Below are positions 1-10,836 of a stretch of 64,000 bases of DNA, piece after piece. Source of the DNA: Stenogyne calaminthoides (Eukaryota > Streptophyta > Magnoliopsida > Lamiales > Lamiaceae). The stretch's first letter is position 1; every line of letters starts with the position of its first letter. The notes beneath the pieces are model-generated. The model did no database searches. It was not told where the DNA came from and saw only the letters and a program-made list of their open reading frames with translations. The stretch lies in contig JBBCBC010000019.1 in assembly GCA_037126765.1 (NCBI GenBank), positions 26,558,222-26,622,221 of the forward strand, read 5' to 3'. A program made the translations under genes and the position numbers.

Positions 1-8
1 GTATTTTA

Positions 9-539
9 TTAACTAACCGAGTGTTGAAAATTGGATCCAAGTGAGTGTGACTCATTAGCAATCTCACTTATCCTTTCATTGTATGATGAAATGTTCTCAT
101 CATCTTTCATCTTCAAGTTTTCAAACTTGGTTCCCAACATTCTGAGTATAGTTCTTCGAACACTTTCTGATCCTTCACAATGTTCCTGCAATATATACCA
201 TGCATCCTTAGAAGAAACACAGTTAGATATCAATTTAAACATAGAAACATCAGTAGCAGTAAAAATCGCATTAAGGGCTTTAGAATTGAAATTGGCCGAT
301 GTGTATTCATCATTGGACCAATCAATCTCCATTTTGACTTGTGAATCATCATCATTATCACCAACCGTCTTTGGTGGATTCCAACCAGACAACACACTAC
401 GCCATGCTCTCTCTACTATAGACTTAATGTACATGCTCATTTTAGGTTTCCAGTATGGGTAATTTGATCCATCCAAAATTGGAGGTTTTAAAGAAGGAGT
501 CAGTGGATAATCCATTACAAAAACACACTTTAAACACAT
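9..539 (-). CDS. Copia gag, N-terminal part (element K1)
   Basis: Encodes the capsid/nucleocapsid precursor of a Ty1/Copia retrotransposon, which packages element RNA in cytoplasmic particles. The 176-residue frame has the UBN2/DUF4219-type gag start: a Leu-Asp-Gly-Ser-Asn-Tyr-Pro-Tyr-Trp block near residue 23, then a long helical segment with Asp-Ala-Trp near residue 111. The natural start is probably the Met at residue 9 (MDYPL), about 50 bases inside the PBS. The frame stops at 9-11, but the reading frame one base away continues the family's expected residues toward the window edge. A one-base loss near positions 32-36 is therefore the simplest reading. The rest of the element lies left of the window. 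The family assignment is secure; I cannot tell whether the indel is real or a sequencing error. Confidence 0.8.
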   Translation of the reverse strand: MCLKCVFVMDYPLTPSLKPPILDGSNYPYWKPKMSMYIKSIVERAWRSVLSGWNPPKTVGDNDDDSQVKMEIDWSNDEYTSANFNSKALNAIFTATDVSMFKLISNCVSSKDAWYILQEHCEGSESVRRTILRMLGTKFENLKMKDDENISSYNERISEIANESHSLGSNFQHSVS

Positions 540-567
540 GACCTTTAACTTAGTGTATCAAGTTTAT

Positions 568-580
568 GGCTCTGATACCA
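568..580 (-). other. Primer-binding site of element K1 (initiator Met tRNA)
   Basis: Read on the minus strand this is TGGTATCAGAGCC, the standard plant Copia site complementary to the 3' end of initiator methionine tRNA. It lies two bases from the LTR end at 583 and about 50 bases upstream of the probable gag start, which fixes the element's direction as leftward. Confidence 0.88.
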
Positions 581-582
581 AC

Positions 583-1362
583 TGAAAGTGTGTGTGCGTG
601 TATTTTCAGAGTGTTGTTGAAAATGTTGTGAAACATATAAAACTAACATATGACAGCGGAAGTATAAAAACGCAGTGCAAAGGATTTCCAAAATTGTGTA
701 TAGTCTATAATTAGACTATACGAACCTCATGGTTAAAAACTTCACTATATCAAGTAGTGAGATACACACGAATCTCTTACAAGATCTTAAAAGGTGTAGT
801 GAAAATCACACACCAAAAATCAATCTATTCAATCAAGTAACTAGTGATCTTATTCAACCTAAAACTTGATCTAATAAGATAAACACAATACTGATGGGAG
901 AGATTGTATTCCCTCGACCAGTACAAATAGAATAACAACGACCCTAACACTCCTACAAGAAACAATCACTCGGTTGTTCTCTCGGATGTGTCTCGGATGC
1001 TACTCTCTTAAGGTTGGAGTAGAGCAAATGTGATTTCACTTTAACTCAAACTTGAATGTTGACCAATGCAGTCTATTTATAGACATTCGAACCAACTGCA
1101 TTGTCCTATCCACTAAGTGTGGACAACCTTGAAGATCTCCTCCACTATCTCCATGATCTTGGTGTAACCACCCATGATCTTTCTATTCTTACTCCATCAA
1201 TGCAACCGCTTGACAATATCCGAAATTGTCTTCAACCTGCAATGTAGGAACATAGAAAAACACATCTAATAAAATGGAGTCAGTGTTAGAAGAAAGGGCA
1301 AATTTAAGATGTTGTGCAGAATGTTGTTCAACATATGGAACAACATCCGTGCAACATCAACA
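583..1362 (-). mobile_element. 5' LTR of Copia element K1
   Basis: On the + strand it runs from tgaaagtgtg to caacatcaaca, so on the minus strand it starts TGTTGATG and ends TTTCA. A second copy at 6073-6844 matches along its whole length with scattered substitutions and small indels, and both ends coincide, which defines the borders. The PBS sits next to the left edge. The right edge abuts a Ty3/gypsy gag fragment; the putative target duplication on this side would be cgaac (1363-1367). The other end of the element is outside the window. Confidence 0.82.
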
Positions 1363-2096
1363 CGAACGATTGGTGGCAATTGATTAACAGGTTATATCGA
1401 AAGCAAGGACGGATCGTTCGATGGAAGGATTTCAAAAAGGAACTTATGACGAGATTTGGACCATCCGGTTACACTGATTACGACGACGGCCATTGTCGTG
1501 TTGTTCGGCAAACCGCCGCTCCAACAACCAATAACCGACCCTCTAACCACGGTTTGGACACCACATACCGGATTCCGCCGCCGGCAATCGCGAGCCAACC
1601 ACCGCCATGCCTCACCGACCGGACCATGGTTGCAGCCGCTCGAGGAGATGCTGAGGACGAAGACGGCAATCTTCATTCTGCAGCCCTAAACGTGGAGGTA
1701 CCTTCTGTGTTGGATACTTTTAAACATGGGCCTTCTTTTACTTTTATGGAGGGTAATCAAGCCGGCCCAGGTGATTCTAATTATTCTTATGTCGGGGCTT
1801 TTCAATTTACTTACTCTAGTGTTGGGCTTAACAAACATATTGATGGTGATAAGCATGTAACTAATATGGGGAAGGAACTATATGGGCCGGTGAATGTTAG
1901 TAAGTATATTGAAAAGAATGGGCCTTTGATTAGTCAGGAGATTAGTCTTGAGGTTGAGCGTGGGAAATTGTTTCAAGAATTTGGAGGATGTGATTTTCGA
2001 CATGATCTAGTTGGGCCTCTAATTAAATTGAATGATGTTGAAGTTGTCGAGTATGACTTTTGTGGGCCTGGGACACTTGATGAGTTTGCTGAATGA
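1363..2096 (+). pseudogene. Ty3/gypsy gag fragment fused to an unrecognised Gly-Pro-rich tail
   Basis: The open frame formally starts at 1314 inside the K1 LTR, but the sequence of older origin begins at 1363. Residues about 30-52 of the frame read WKDFKKELMTRFGPSGYTD. This is the signature of plant Ty3/gypsy Retrotrans_gag (Trp...Phe...Leu...Arg-Phe-Gly-Pro-Ser). After that the sequence turns Pro/Thr/Ala-rich, and then into a roughly 130-residue segment that I do not recognise, with six Gly-Pro pairs about 10-40 residues apart. No nucleocapsid knuckle or protease follows before the stop at 2094-2096. It could be a gag with a diverged linker, a transduced host fragment, or chance openness. 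The gag call is good; the tail is unknown. Confidence 0.5.
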
Positions 2097-3593
2097 GATT
2101 CCATTAAGAATGAAGATATGCGTACAAGTTATTTTGGACTTTTAGAGCATTATTTGTCAGATTTTGTAGATGGTTTTGATAATTATTCTGAGTTTTTGTG
2201 TATGATGGGCCACCTATTTATGATAAAGATGAAGAAAGAGCCTCTACTATGAAAAAAATTTTATGCTTATCGCTTAAAGATTTTTTTCACACACCGGTGA
2301 AAATTTTGATAATTTTGAAATTTCAATAATTTGGTGGCAATAAGTTGGCAATTAGATGAAGAGGAGCTATATTTCTATAATTGGTCCTTGAGGAAAAGGA
2401 CGATCTTGAAGGAGACGAGAATGATGCGAACAAGAAAGATAGTGTCCAAGATTTGGCAAGAATATCTTCAAGATTTGCAAGATGATTTACAAGATTAGCA
2501 AGATCCTATTTATTTATTGTTAAACTTTATCTTTTCGGTTTTCTCTTTCATTTAGATTTGGTTAGATAGTTTTTGAGATTCAGTCCTTTAATTATTAGAA
2601 TTGGTCCTTTATTTGATTAGATTTACACGTCTAGGTTTAGGGTAGGGAAATTCGGTCCTAATTGGGCCTGTTTCAGTCCTTTTTGTCCTCTATTTAAGGT
2701 GAATGTGTTTTCCTTTGTTTTTTAAGTAGAAAATTAATAAAAAAATCCTTAGTAACTTTGTCAAAACCTAATTGTTTATTGTCAACTTGAGTTAGGGCAA
2801 CAATTATTATCGTTCTTTGGGTATTAATTGTGTTTTGCGATCGCAGTTTTCATCAGGGTGGTGGTGAACCTTCGGCTAAAATTGTGCAGAAATGTAATAT
2901 GAGAAAGGGTATACTTGGAAATTTATTTATTAAGTAGGTGTATTTACTAATTATGGAGGTGTTAATAACCGGACCCGCTGATTAATTATTTGGGCCTCAC
3001 GCCCAATTGCTCTATTCCACCAGCCCATTTCAGCATTTTCTCTCAAATGGTCAGCATATTTGACGGTGGAAAGTGTTACTCAAGTGAGCAGTTCTTTTAG
3101 AACGGGAAAGGAGAAAAATGCGATTTAGGGCCGTGAGAATAAAAAGAGGTCAGTAGCAGAATTCCAAGGAGGGCAGGACGAATAGGAAAGCACCAGTAGG
3201 ATAGTTTAGAAATTGGGATTTTAGATAGGGTTTAAGAGTTTCTCCTCTTCCACCCACCAAAAACATCAATGGGTAGATTTAATTACTTTCTAGTGTAGAT
3301 TTTTTTGAATTTCAAAAACTAAGACAAGATTCAAGGAGGATTTGTTAGTTTTGTTATGTTTTTGTGCTACAATTTCATCCAAGAGGTGATTCTTACTTTT
3401 TATTTCAATTTACTTGTTAATTTTAGCATGGGTTCCTTGAATTCTTATTGTTTAGCCATGTGATTTGCCTTGTGCACCATGGGCTAAGGTTTTTAGTGTT
3501 TGGGTGTTTGGAATTTGTGATGATGATTGGTTAATTGCTTTGATTATGGCTGTTTATCTCTATTGATGGTGATCTTTTAGATTAGGGGAATTT
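2097..3593. other. Degenerate non-coding stretch, probably remains of a Ty3/gypsy element
   Basis: I see no coding frame of any recognisable family. The stretch is AT-rich. It has an LTR- or promoter-like part around 2500-2880, with a TATA-like ctatttaag near 2690, and T-rich 5'UTR-like sequence near 3250-3450. It lies between a gypsy gag fragment and the solo LTR, and the sequence resumes on the other side of that LTR, so it predates that insertion. Confidence 0.35.
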
Positions 3594-3598
3594 ACTTG
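3594..3598 (+). repeat. Left target-site duplication of the solo LTR (acttg)
   Basis: acttg directly before the solo LTR is repeated exactly at 4735-4739 directly after it. Five-base duplications are normal for LTR retrotransposon integrase. Confidence 0.7.
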
Positions 3599-4734
3599 TA
3601 TTGGTCCCGAAAAATCCGATTTAAAACTCGTAAAATCTCAATGGGTGGTGACTTTAAAATTTTTCCGAATGTGTGTTATGCAGATTTGCTAAAATATGTT
3701 GACAGTTAATATGAAAGCAAATAAGAACACACGTATTTTTATAGTGGTTCGGACGAACTTGTCCTACATTCACTCTTCCCTTCATGGGGCACCAACTTAA
3801 CCAACAGATATTTATGGAGCTCTCACTCAACGGGACTTATCTCCCTCATGGGATCGCCTATAGATGTTTAATGAGTTCTCACTCTCTCGGAACTTATCTC
3901 CCTCACGGGATTGCCTACCCTCCCTTACGGGATTGCTTCTTAACTACCTCACTTAACCTCTCAAGAAAGGGTATAGGTTTGGTGTTATTTCCAACTAGGT
4001 GAGATTTTCCCTTACATTGTTTTAGCCTTTAAGCTAAGGTTGAGAAAATCTCTCTAAGCTTAGGATATTACATTTATGCTTAGAAATAATGAAGAACACT
4101 CTTGGGTAAATTTGGATATTAAATGCTCTGTGTTCTTGAATGGAGATGCTTGAATATTTTGCTTTAATCTTCACTTTGCAGCATCCTCCATTATTTTCTT
4201 TTGAAGATAGTGCAATGTATTTATAGTGTGGATTTGAATATTACCGTTGGAGAGTAAATTCAAATCCATACTAATAGTCTTCCAGCTTTTCTTTGTCCTT
4301 TTGCACTGTTGCTTGCAGCTTTATGTCACATCAATATATGTGTTGTCATCTTCTCATTGGACAACTTTTTGTGTGTCTAACGGATCTGATCAGCTCGTCT
4401 GATTTCTGGTTTGCAGAAATCTGGTCTGCGGAATTCTGGTCTGCAGAAATCTGGTCTGCAGATTTCTGGTCTGCAGAAATTTGGTCTGCAGAATTCTGGT
4501 CGCCTGATCTGATCAGCACAACATCAGGTCAGCACAACATCAGGTCAGCAGCATCTGGTCAGCTGCATCTGGTCAGCAGCATCTGGTCAGCTGCATCTGG
4601 TCAGCTGCTGCATCAGCTGGTGCATCAGCATTGTTGCTTCTTGTTCCCCCTCAACTTGTTATTTGTAGATTAACTTAAATAACACAAGCTGATAATTTTT
4701 TGGCATAATTCATCAAAACTAAAATATCCCAACA
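3599..4734 (-). mobile_element. Solo LTR of the G family
   Basis: It ends in ...atcccaaca, and its last 60 bases match the ends of element G's LTRs (58270-58330 and 60030-60089). Its first bases (tattggtcccg) match the G start tgatggtcccg, with TA in place of TG. In the middle it shares the block 'aagaacacacg...tatagtggttcgga...cactcttccc' and the later 'gggacttatc...ccctcacggg...' block. It is flanked by the perfect 5-bp duplication acttg, with no internal domain, so it is a solo LTR left by LTR-LTR recombination. At 1136 bp it is shorter than the 1.62-1.64 kb LTRs of element G. Confidence 0.75.
4404..4624. repeat. Two adjoining minisatellites inside the solo LTR
   Basis: First array, about 4404-4500: seven imperfect units of roughly 14-15 bases built on tggtctgcagaaatc. 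Second array, about 4515-4624: units of about 15 bases built on catctggtcagctg, alternating with catctggtcagcag. Both are dense in CAG and CTG, which are intact here, unlike in several other elements of this window. Confidence 0.75.
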
Positions 4735-4739
4735 ACTTG

Positions 4740-6072
4740 TTCAATTTGGTTGGGTTTTGCTATTAGCTTGTGTGTTTATGCTAGTTTATCACAACGAGAG
4801 TTGGGTAGACGGGATTAGGCATATGAGTATTGGTTTAATTCACCGGATTTTAGTTAATTATGCTTTATTGCAACGAGAGTTGGATAGAAATATAAGAACC
4901 CCTCTAATTTACATTGGCTACTTTAGTTAATACCTAGAGTGAAAAGTGAAGAGCACATAGGAGAATTAAACTTAGTATACAAGTGGAAAAACATGGGGAC
5001 GGAGTAGTTAGATAATTAGAGGACCATATTCGTGCAATTACCCGGGTTAGAAAGGGAAGATCCTCCTCCCGATCCTAGGATTTATAATGATATCGGACAC
5101 TTGGCTTATCAAGTACGAGAATATATATGTGAAGTGATCACTCTTATGGAATAACCGAAAATAGAGGCAAACACCATAATTAATCTTTTGACAAATCTCA
5201 CAAGGAAAAACACCCGAACACCTCTCACTCACTTGGAAACAAAATTGTTTGCTATTTAATTGCTTTCTTCTTGCTTGTTGAATTTTCTAGTTGTTAATCT
5301 TTGCTTAGTTGATAGTTTTGTTTTAATCGAAAACTCAAAACATGGTTCACACTATAATTATGCGACAACTCATAGCATCGGGGTTATATTATCGCCACTA
5401 GTCCCTCGGATCGATATTTAACCGGGCACGCAACGATCCTCTTATAATTGAGAGGTGAGTGTTGTAAAACACGTGTCAATTGGGTTGCTCAGGCAGGGGG
5501 TGGAATGACCTTTACCGATTCATTTCCAGTAAAGTCCAGCAGAGAAACACCTATAGCACACGTTACTATATGTGTCAGCTATGTCGAGATATACACGACA
5601 AGCATGAAATTTCCAAGCATCTAGCAGTGTGTTAATGAGAGCCCAATATGTTTTATTTTCGTACATCAGAATTTCCATACGACGAGACATCTTTCAAAAT
5701 GGTATCATTTCACCTATATGAGCTCAAATGTCTATTATCTCATCACGATCACACTTAATTCATCTATGCACTCGGGTGATGATATACGGCTCAAACACGT
5801 CCATTCTAATCACCAAAGACGATTTAAAAAAAAAATCTATGTATATTTTATTTATTTTTTCTTAATGAGGTTATGATTAACTATATGATATAATTATATA
5901 TACACTATTAATATTGAAACATAATAGGTAATGCAATCACCTACTTAAGTTCTTCATAGAGGGATGATCGCAGGTTTGACTTTAATAGATTGTAAGAAAC
6001 GTATGCTACCACTCATCCGTGAGCAATTTTTTTATTTTTTAATAATTATCTTGTGTGCATACATATTATATA
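4740..6072. other. Non-coding flank, probably old gypsy LTR or leader remnant
   Basis: There is no convincing coding sequence. Around 5250-5420 it has a T-rich run followed by 'agtccctcggatcgatatttaaccgggcacgc'-like sequence. That resembles the end of plant Ty3/gypsy LTRs just before the primer site, but no PBS can be read. The remainder to 6072 is AT-rich with nothing I can name. Low confidence. Confidence 0.3.
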
Positions 6073-6844
6073 TGAAAGTGTGTGCGTGTATTTTCAGAGT
6101 GTTGTTGAAAATGTTATGCAACATGTAAAACAACATATGACAGCGAAAGTATTAAAAACACAGTGCAAAGGATTTCAAAATTTTGTATAGTCTTAATTCA
6201 AACTATACGAGCCTTATGACTAAAAACTTCACTAAAATAAGTAGTGAGATACACACAAACCTCTTACAAGATTCTAAAAGGTATAGTGTAAAATTCACAT
6301 ACCAAAATCAATCTTTTCACTCAAATGACTAGTGATCTTATTCAACCTAACACTCGAACTGCTTAGACAAAATTAATACTGATAGGAACATTAGAATAAT
6401 TCGACTAGTACACATCAAATAACATCAACCGTCACACTCCTAGATGTTAAAAACACTCAAAGGTTGTGTCTCAGATACTACTCTCTAAATTTGAAGAAGA
6501 GCAATTTTGATATCACTTTTCCTCCAACGTTTTCGTCCAATGTAGTGTGTATACAAAGACTTCGATACCAACTGTATTGTCCTATCCACTAGGCTTGGTT
6601 TGGACAGCCTAGAAAATCTCCATCCATTACTCCATGATCTTGTGGTAACCACTCATAATTTTTTTACTTCTCACTCTTGCAAACAACCGACTGACATATA
6701 ATTGTTATGTCGTCAACCTGCATGTAAGAAATATTAAAAAGAACATCTAACAAACCAGAGTTAGTGTTAGGAGAAAAGGGTAAATTTCTGATGTTGTGCA
6801 GAATGTTGTCCAACATATGAAACAATATCCGTACAACATCAACA
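6073..6844 (-). mobile_element. 3' LTR of a second K-family Copia copy (K2)
   Basis: Full-length partner of the LTR at 583-1362, with the same terminal sequences. The right side carries, on the minus strand, a purine-rich tract (ccaaattgggagaatt) directly before the LTR start TGTTGATG, which identifies this copy as a 3' LTR. No matching 5' LTR exists to the right, so K2 is truncated to its 3' end. The K1 and K2 LTRs differ at many sites, so they are not a freshly inserted pair. Confidence 0.75.
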
Positions 6845-7006
6845 AATTCTCCCAATTTGGTCTTTCTACTACAACACACCTGATGTTAAAAACAACAATC
6901 AGAACTTGTGTCAGGAAGGAAACAAATAATAGTTATTCATAGAACAACTACTACTTAACCAAACTATAAACATAAAACACTAACCACATCAGCAGTGTGC
7001 TTAGGC
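6845..7006 (-). mobile_element. 3' terminal internal fragment of K2, with polypurine tract
   Basis: Non-coding 3' end of the K2 internal region. It holds the polypurine tract that primes plus-strand DNA synthesis (6845-6860 on the minus strand). It is interrupted at 7007 by a MITE and appears to continue from 7755. No RNase H coding sequence is recognisable. Confidence 0.5.
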
Positions 7007-7754
7007 TATGGCTGGCGTACCGTACCGTACCAAATATGTTATATCGTACCATACCGAAAATTTTGGTATACCAAAATTCGGTATACTAAAGTTTTGGTAT
7101 GCTAAAATCTCATATTGTATATTGTACCGAATTTTCAGTATATCGTACCGTACCAAAATTTCAATATACCATATTGTAAGGCAATTTTGGTACACCATAT
7201 CGTATCGAAATTTCCGGTATATACCGAATTAACGGCATACGATTTCATACTAAAAATTTGATATACCGTTCATACCGTGATTATTTATTAAAAAAACCTG
7301 TATTTTATGAATGATAACTTATCTTAACATATATCTTAGTAGTCTAACTGTTCAATACAACAAATATTACAAATAATATAATCCATGTTTTAACAAATAT
7401 TAAAGAAGAAAGAGTCCAATGAGAGAGAAAATACTAAGGCTAGAGCTTGTAATCTAAAATTTTAATTAAATTAAAAATTAAAAAATAAAAAAAGTTATAT
7501 AGATAATGGTACGGTATATTTACACACACCGGTGTATATATCGGTATACCGAAAATTTTCGGTATACCAATATTTTTTTGTTTAACAGTATATTGGACCT
7601 TCCAAAATTGTATACTGTTACCGTACCAAAAATTTCGGTATAGTAAGCACACCATACCGTAGATTTTGGTATACCTAAAATTTCAGTAAATTCGGTATTT
7701 TTTTGGTATGGTAAGACCGGTATATCGGTATATTCTGTATATTTTCCACCTCTA
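7007..7754. mobile_element. hAT-like MITE rich in TACCG/CGGTA motifs
   Basis: A 748-bp non-coding element flanked by the 7-bp repeat cttaggc (7000-7006 and 7755-7761); adding the imperfect eighth base fits the 8-bp duplication of hAT transposons. Its ends are diverged inverted repeats: tatggctgg on the left and, reverse complemented, tagaggtgg on the right. The latter is close to the TAGRGGTGG ends known in plant hAT elements. The interior is packed with ggtatacc, taccgta and aaattttcggtatacc in both orientations, so single strands could fold extensively. No transposase is present, so it is non-autonomous. The short frames inside it are products of the repeat. Confidence 0.6.
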
Positions 7755-8510
7755 CTTAGGCCAAACAGAGTATCATAAAAGTAAATGACATAAATGTAAA
7801 TCTATCAACTAGTTGTCCATTAACAGAGTTTAGAAAGTAAATAGCAGTAAATAAAATATTACAACACATGCACAAATTTCTATAGTGAAGTAAAGAGAAG
7901 GACTGGGCCATATGTAATTGTTGCATCTCCATAGTCTGCAAAGCGCTTCTCTTCACTCCAGAAACTCCCCTTGTCTTGAATTTGCCTACCAATTCCCAAC
8001 ACCATACAATTCATCTATTTAGCAGCAATGTCGTAAAATTACTTAAGGTAAATCTTTCATTAAGGTTCTTAAACATTTTTCGGTAAATCATGCAATGATA
8101 TAGACAAATCTCAGCACAATGTTATTCATGTAAAAACACAAATAGGGCATTTAACTCATTTTAGACACTAAATAGCCACCATATAAATCATATCGAGGTA
8201 TAATATAGGATTGTCAGTAGGATATTAATCATAAAAGTCACATGCAATGACATAATCAACATGTGATCCATCAACAAGCACCAAATAGTCACATACATTA
8301 GTTGACAAATCCCACAAAAAATAAAATCAACAATATATATACTAAACCCTAGGACAAAAAATATTTTTAGGCTTCAAATGAATATTTTTAAACATCACAA
8401 TATCATGATTCTTAGGGAAATAGTGGAAAAAAGGCTAAAATATCTTTGTATAGACACAATCGTCCTTTCAGTATTCTTACATTAATTCGTATACAGTTTT
8501 CTCTTAATTA
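7755..8510. other. AT-rich stretch after the MITE, no supported gene
   Basis: It begins with the second copy of the MITE target sequence and should be the rest of the K2 3' region. A 78-residue minus-strand frame (7756-7992) has no recognisable domain. From 8000 the sequence is low-complexity AT-rich. I cannot place the border with the family-A leader that is clear from about 8520. Confidence 0.35.
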
Positions 8511-9002
8511 AATACGTGCACGGCTTCTCGGGCCAAGCTCCGCCCGGTGCTCGGCCATGCCTGGGCTTGCGCCCGTGTGTGCCGAGCGCCTCTCAGCCTG
8601 CCCCGAGCGCGACCGCCTAGCACTTCGTGCCTTGGCTCGCGTACGTCAGGGCACTTGGTCGCCCGTTTTAATTCTTTGTCTTCGTTCTCGATCCGGTTAC
8701 AATTTATTTACAAAAAATAAATAAACCTAGATCTAGACTAGTCTATTACATTGAACGAACCAAACAAATCCTAATATACTCTTGGATTTTCTCACGAGGC
8801 AAAAAGAATTCGAACGAATCGAATTAAAAATTACAATTTATATGCATGCATAAATATAAACATTCACCAAAATACCATGACAATTGGATACCTGCAAAAA
8901 TGATCTAGCAATTCTACTATCCAATTTCAAATTTAATGAAAACAAATTAAATTACAATTTAAAACTCAGAGCTCAGAGCCCGAAACCGTGGCTCTGATAC
9001 CA
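8510..9002 (-). mobile_element. Family-A Copia 5' leader fragment with PBS
   Basis: Untranslated leader next to a 5' LTR, read leftward. The PBS is at 8990-9002 (minus strand TGGTATCAGAGCC), two bases from the LTR border. Next to it is the ataaataaacctagatctagactagtc block that recurs at 19510-19550 and, inverted, near 32680-32710. Positions 8520-8650 form a GC-rich patch in an otherwise AT-rich leader. The leader breaks off near 8510 with no gag beyond it, so this element is truncated. Confidence 0.7.
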
Positions 9003-9004
9003 GT

Positions 9005-10719
9005 TGTTGGGGAATTAATTGCCCGGATCTATTCGGGATGAATATTTAAATACAAATTTAATTCTAACAATTATTACTAGCATCAATTAATTCTATATTA
9101 ATTCAAATAATAATTCAACAACAAATCATGCATATAAACAGGTCACATAAATCCTACGCATGCGGAATTGCTACGGGTTTACGTGAACTAACATCTCGGA
9201 GTGACAATCGTTGAGAAGATGGATCTCGTTCACACGAACACACCAAAAGACCATCTCAAGTATTCTCTTATCCTTGTTCAACAATCCGGTGGTAGGAACT
9301 CGCGAACAATTTAACAAAAGGAAAAATAAAATTATGTTGCACCACCTTTGTGGATTTCTAATTTTTTCAACACATGAAATTGCACTAGGGATGAAAAATT
9401 CATCCCCTATTTAAAATACAAGGGGCGGCCAATTTTTGCCCTATGAATAAGATGGGAAAATCTTTTTCTTGCTCTCCAAGAAATCTTGAATATATCCAAT
9501 ATATTATTTTCTCCATATTTAAAATATTCCACAAAAATCCCAACTCCCTATATTAAGGGATTTTCGAAAATATCACATTAAATAGGGAAGAAACTGGATC
9601 TTTGACTTTTCTTGAATTTATGGGATAATCTTGTATTCCAAGAATACATATTCCATAAAATCTTTCCAAGAAAATCAAGAAAATCTTTTCTCTTTCTTTC
9701 TTCAATGTTTTTCGAAAATTATGAAAAAATTAGCAACAATAATTTATTTTAAACACCTTTTTCAGTTATTGGACATTATGTTTGGGGCTACTTGAGGGGC
9801 CTTTAGGAGAATTAAGATTGGACCTTCTAATGGAATTTGAATATCTAATATTGAGCCACAATATTATTCAAGTCCATAAATATTAATTAATCCCACTACA
9901 TAATTAATATTGCACTATCCATCTTAACCCATATTACTGTTAATATGGCTCTCGGTTATTATTTCCCGTGTTTAAGATTATCTAGCCCATTAATTAATTC
10001 AAGCCACTGAAATAGTTTTCCATAATTAATATCTTTTGTCCTTGGTCAAGGAACGGTTCAACATTATTATCCATACCGGAAACTAATTCCACTTGCAAGA
10101 GTTGGTATGATAAATCTTATGAACCTCTCAAGGAGGCAAATCGAACAAGCGTACTTGCACACGATTCTTCGTATTAAATTTTAGCAATCGCATGTGACCA
10201 ATAATATTGCCAAAGATATAAAGTATTGAATCTCATTGATTCTCTACCCGTCATAAGTCAAAGCAATAATTACTAACCACACACGATCCTATTTAAGGGA
10301 CGAAGATTAAGAAATAACGAACCACTGAGGTCTAATTCTTCCTAAATCAGTGCTGAAGAATTTATCCTCATGTAGGTCCTATTCAGTGCATCAGTCATGC
10401 ACTAGTGAAATCTCTTGGTCAAGACAAACCAATATGAGCCTTACACTTCAACCTTTCACGATGGATTGTTCATTTCCATCTAGGTCGTGAACAGCGTACT
10501 TTTAGTTACAAGGGACTGTTAATTTAATCTTCTGTGATCTGGTATCACTAAATTATCTACAATGTAACACGTACTATTTATTGAACAGTTATGCAGTAAA
10601 TATATATAACATTCAATGATATTTAAAGCATCAATGATAAATAATTTATTTCCGTAAATAAGACAGAAATTCAGTTTGGTTATACAAAGTAAAAGCATAC
10701 TTCCAGTATAACCCAAACA
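9005..10719 (-). mobile_element. Family-A LTR 1, with internal sequence on both sides
   Basis: About 1715 bp, running from tgttggggaatt on the left to tataacccaaaca on the right (minus strand TGTTTGGG...CCCCAACA). It matches the other family-A LTRs at 11868-13698, 19803 to about 21660, 26976-28922 and 30732-32432. The left side carries a PBS and leader. The right side carries a purine tract and the end of pol. It therefore acts as the 5' LTR of a leftward fragment and the 3' LTR of the fragment on its right, a tandem LTR-sharing arrangement. Confidence 0.82.
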
Positions 10720-10836
10720 ATCTTCCACTTATACTTAAAGTCTGCTTTTAAGTATACTACAACATATCTCGTGTAGTTCCTAATACGTGACATCTAATGT
10801 CACCTACACGAACCTAATAATATCTCCCACTTATAC

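Noticed and set aside
7001..7655. Open frames on both strands rich in Tyr/Ile/Arg
   Set aside because: They are translations of the TACCG/CGGTA repeats of the MITE and have no domain.
7756..7992. 78-residue minus-strand frame
   Set aside because: No recognisable domain, no conserved start context, and in the decayed 3' tail of a Copia element.
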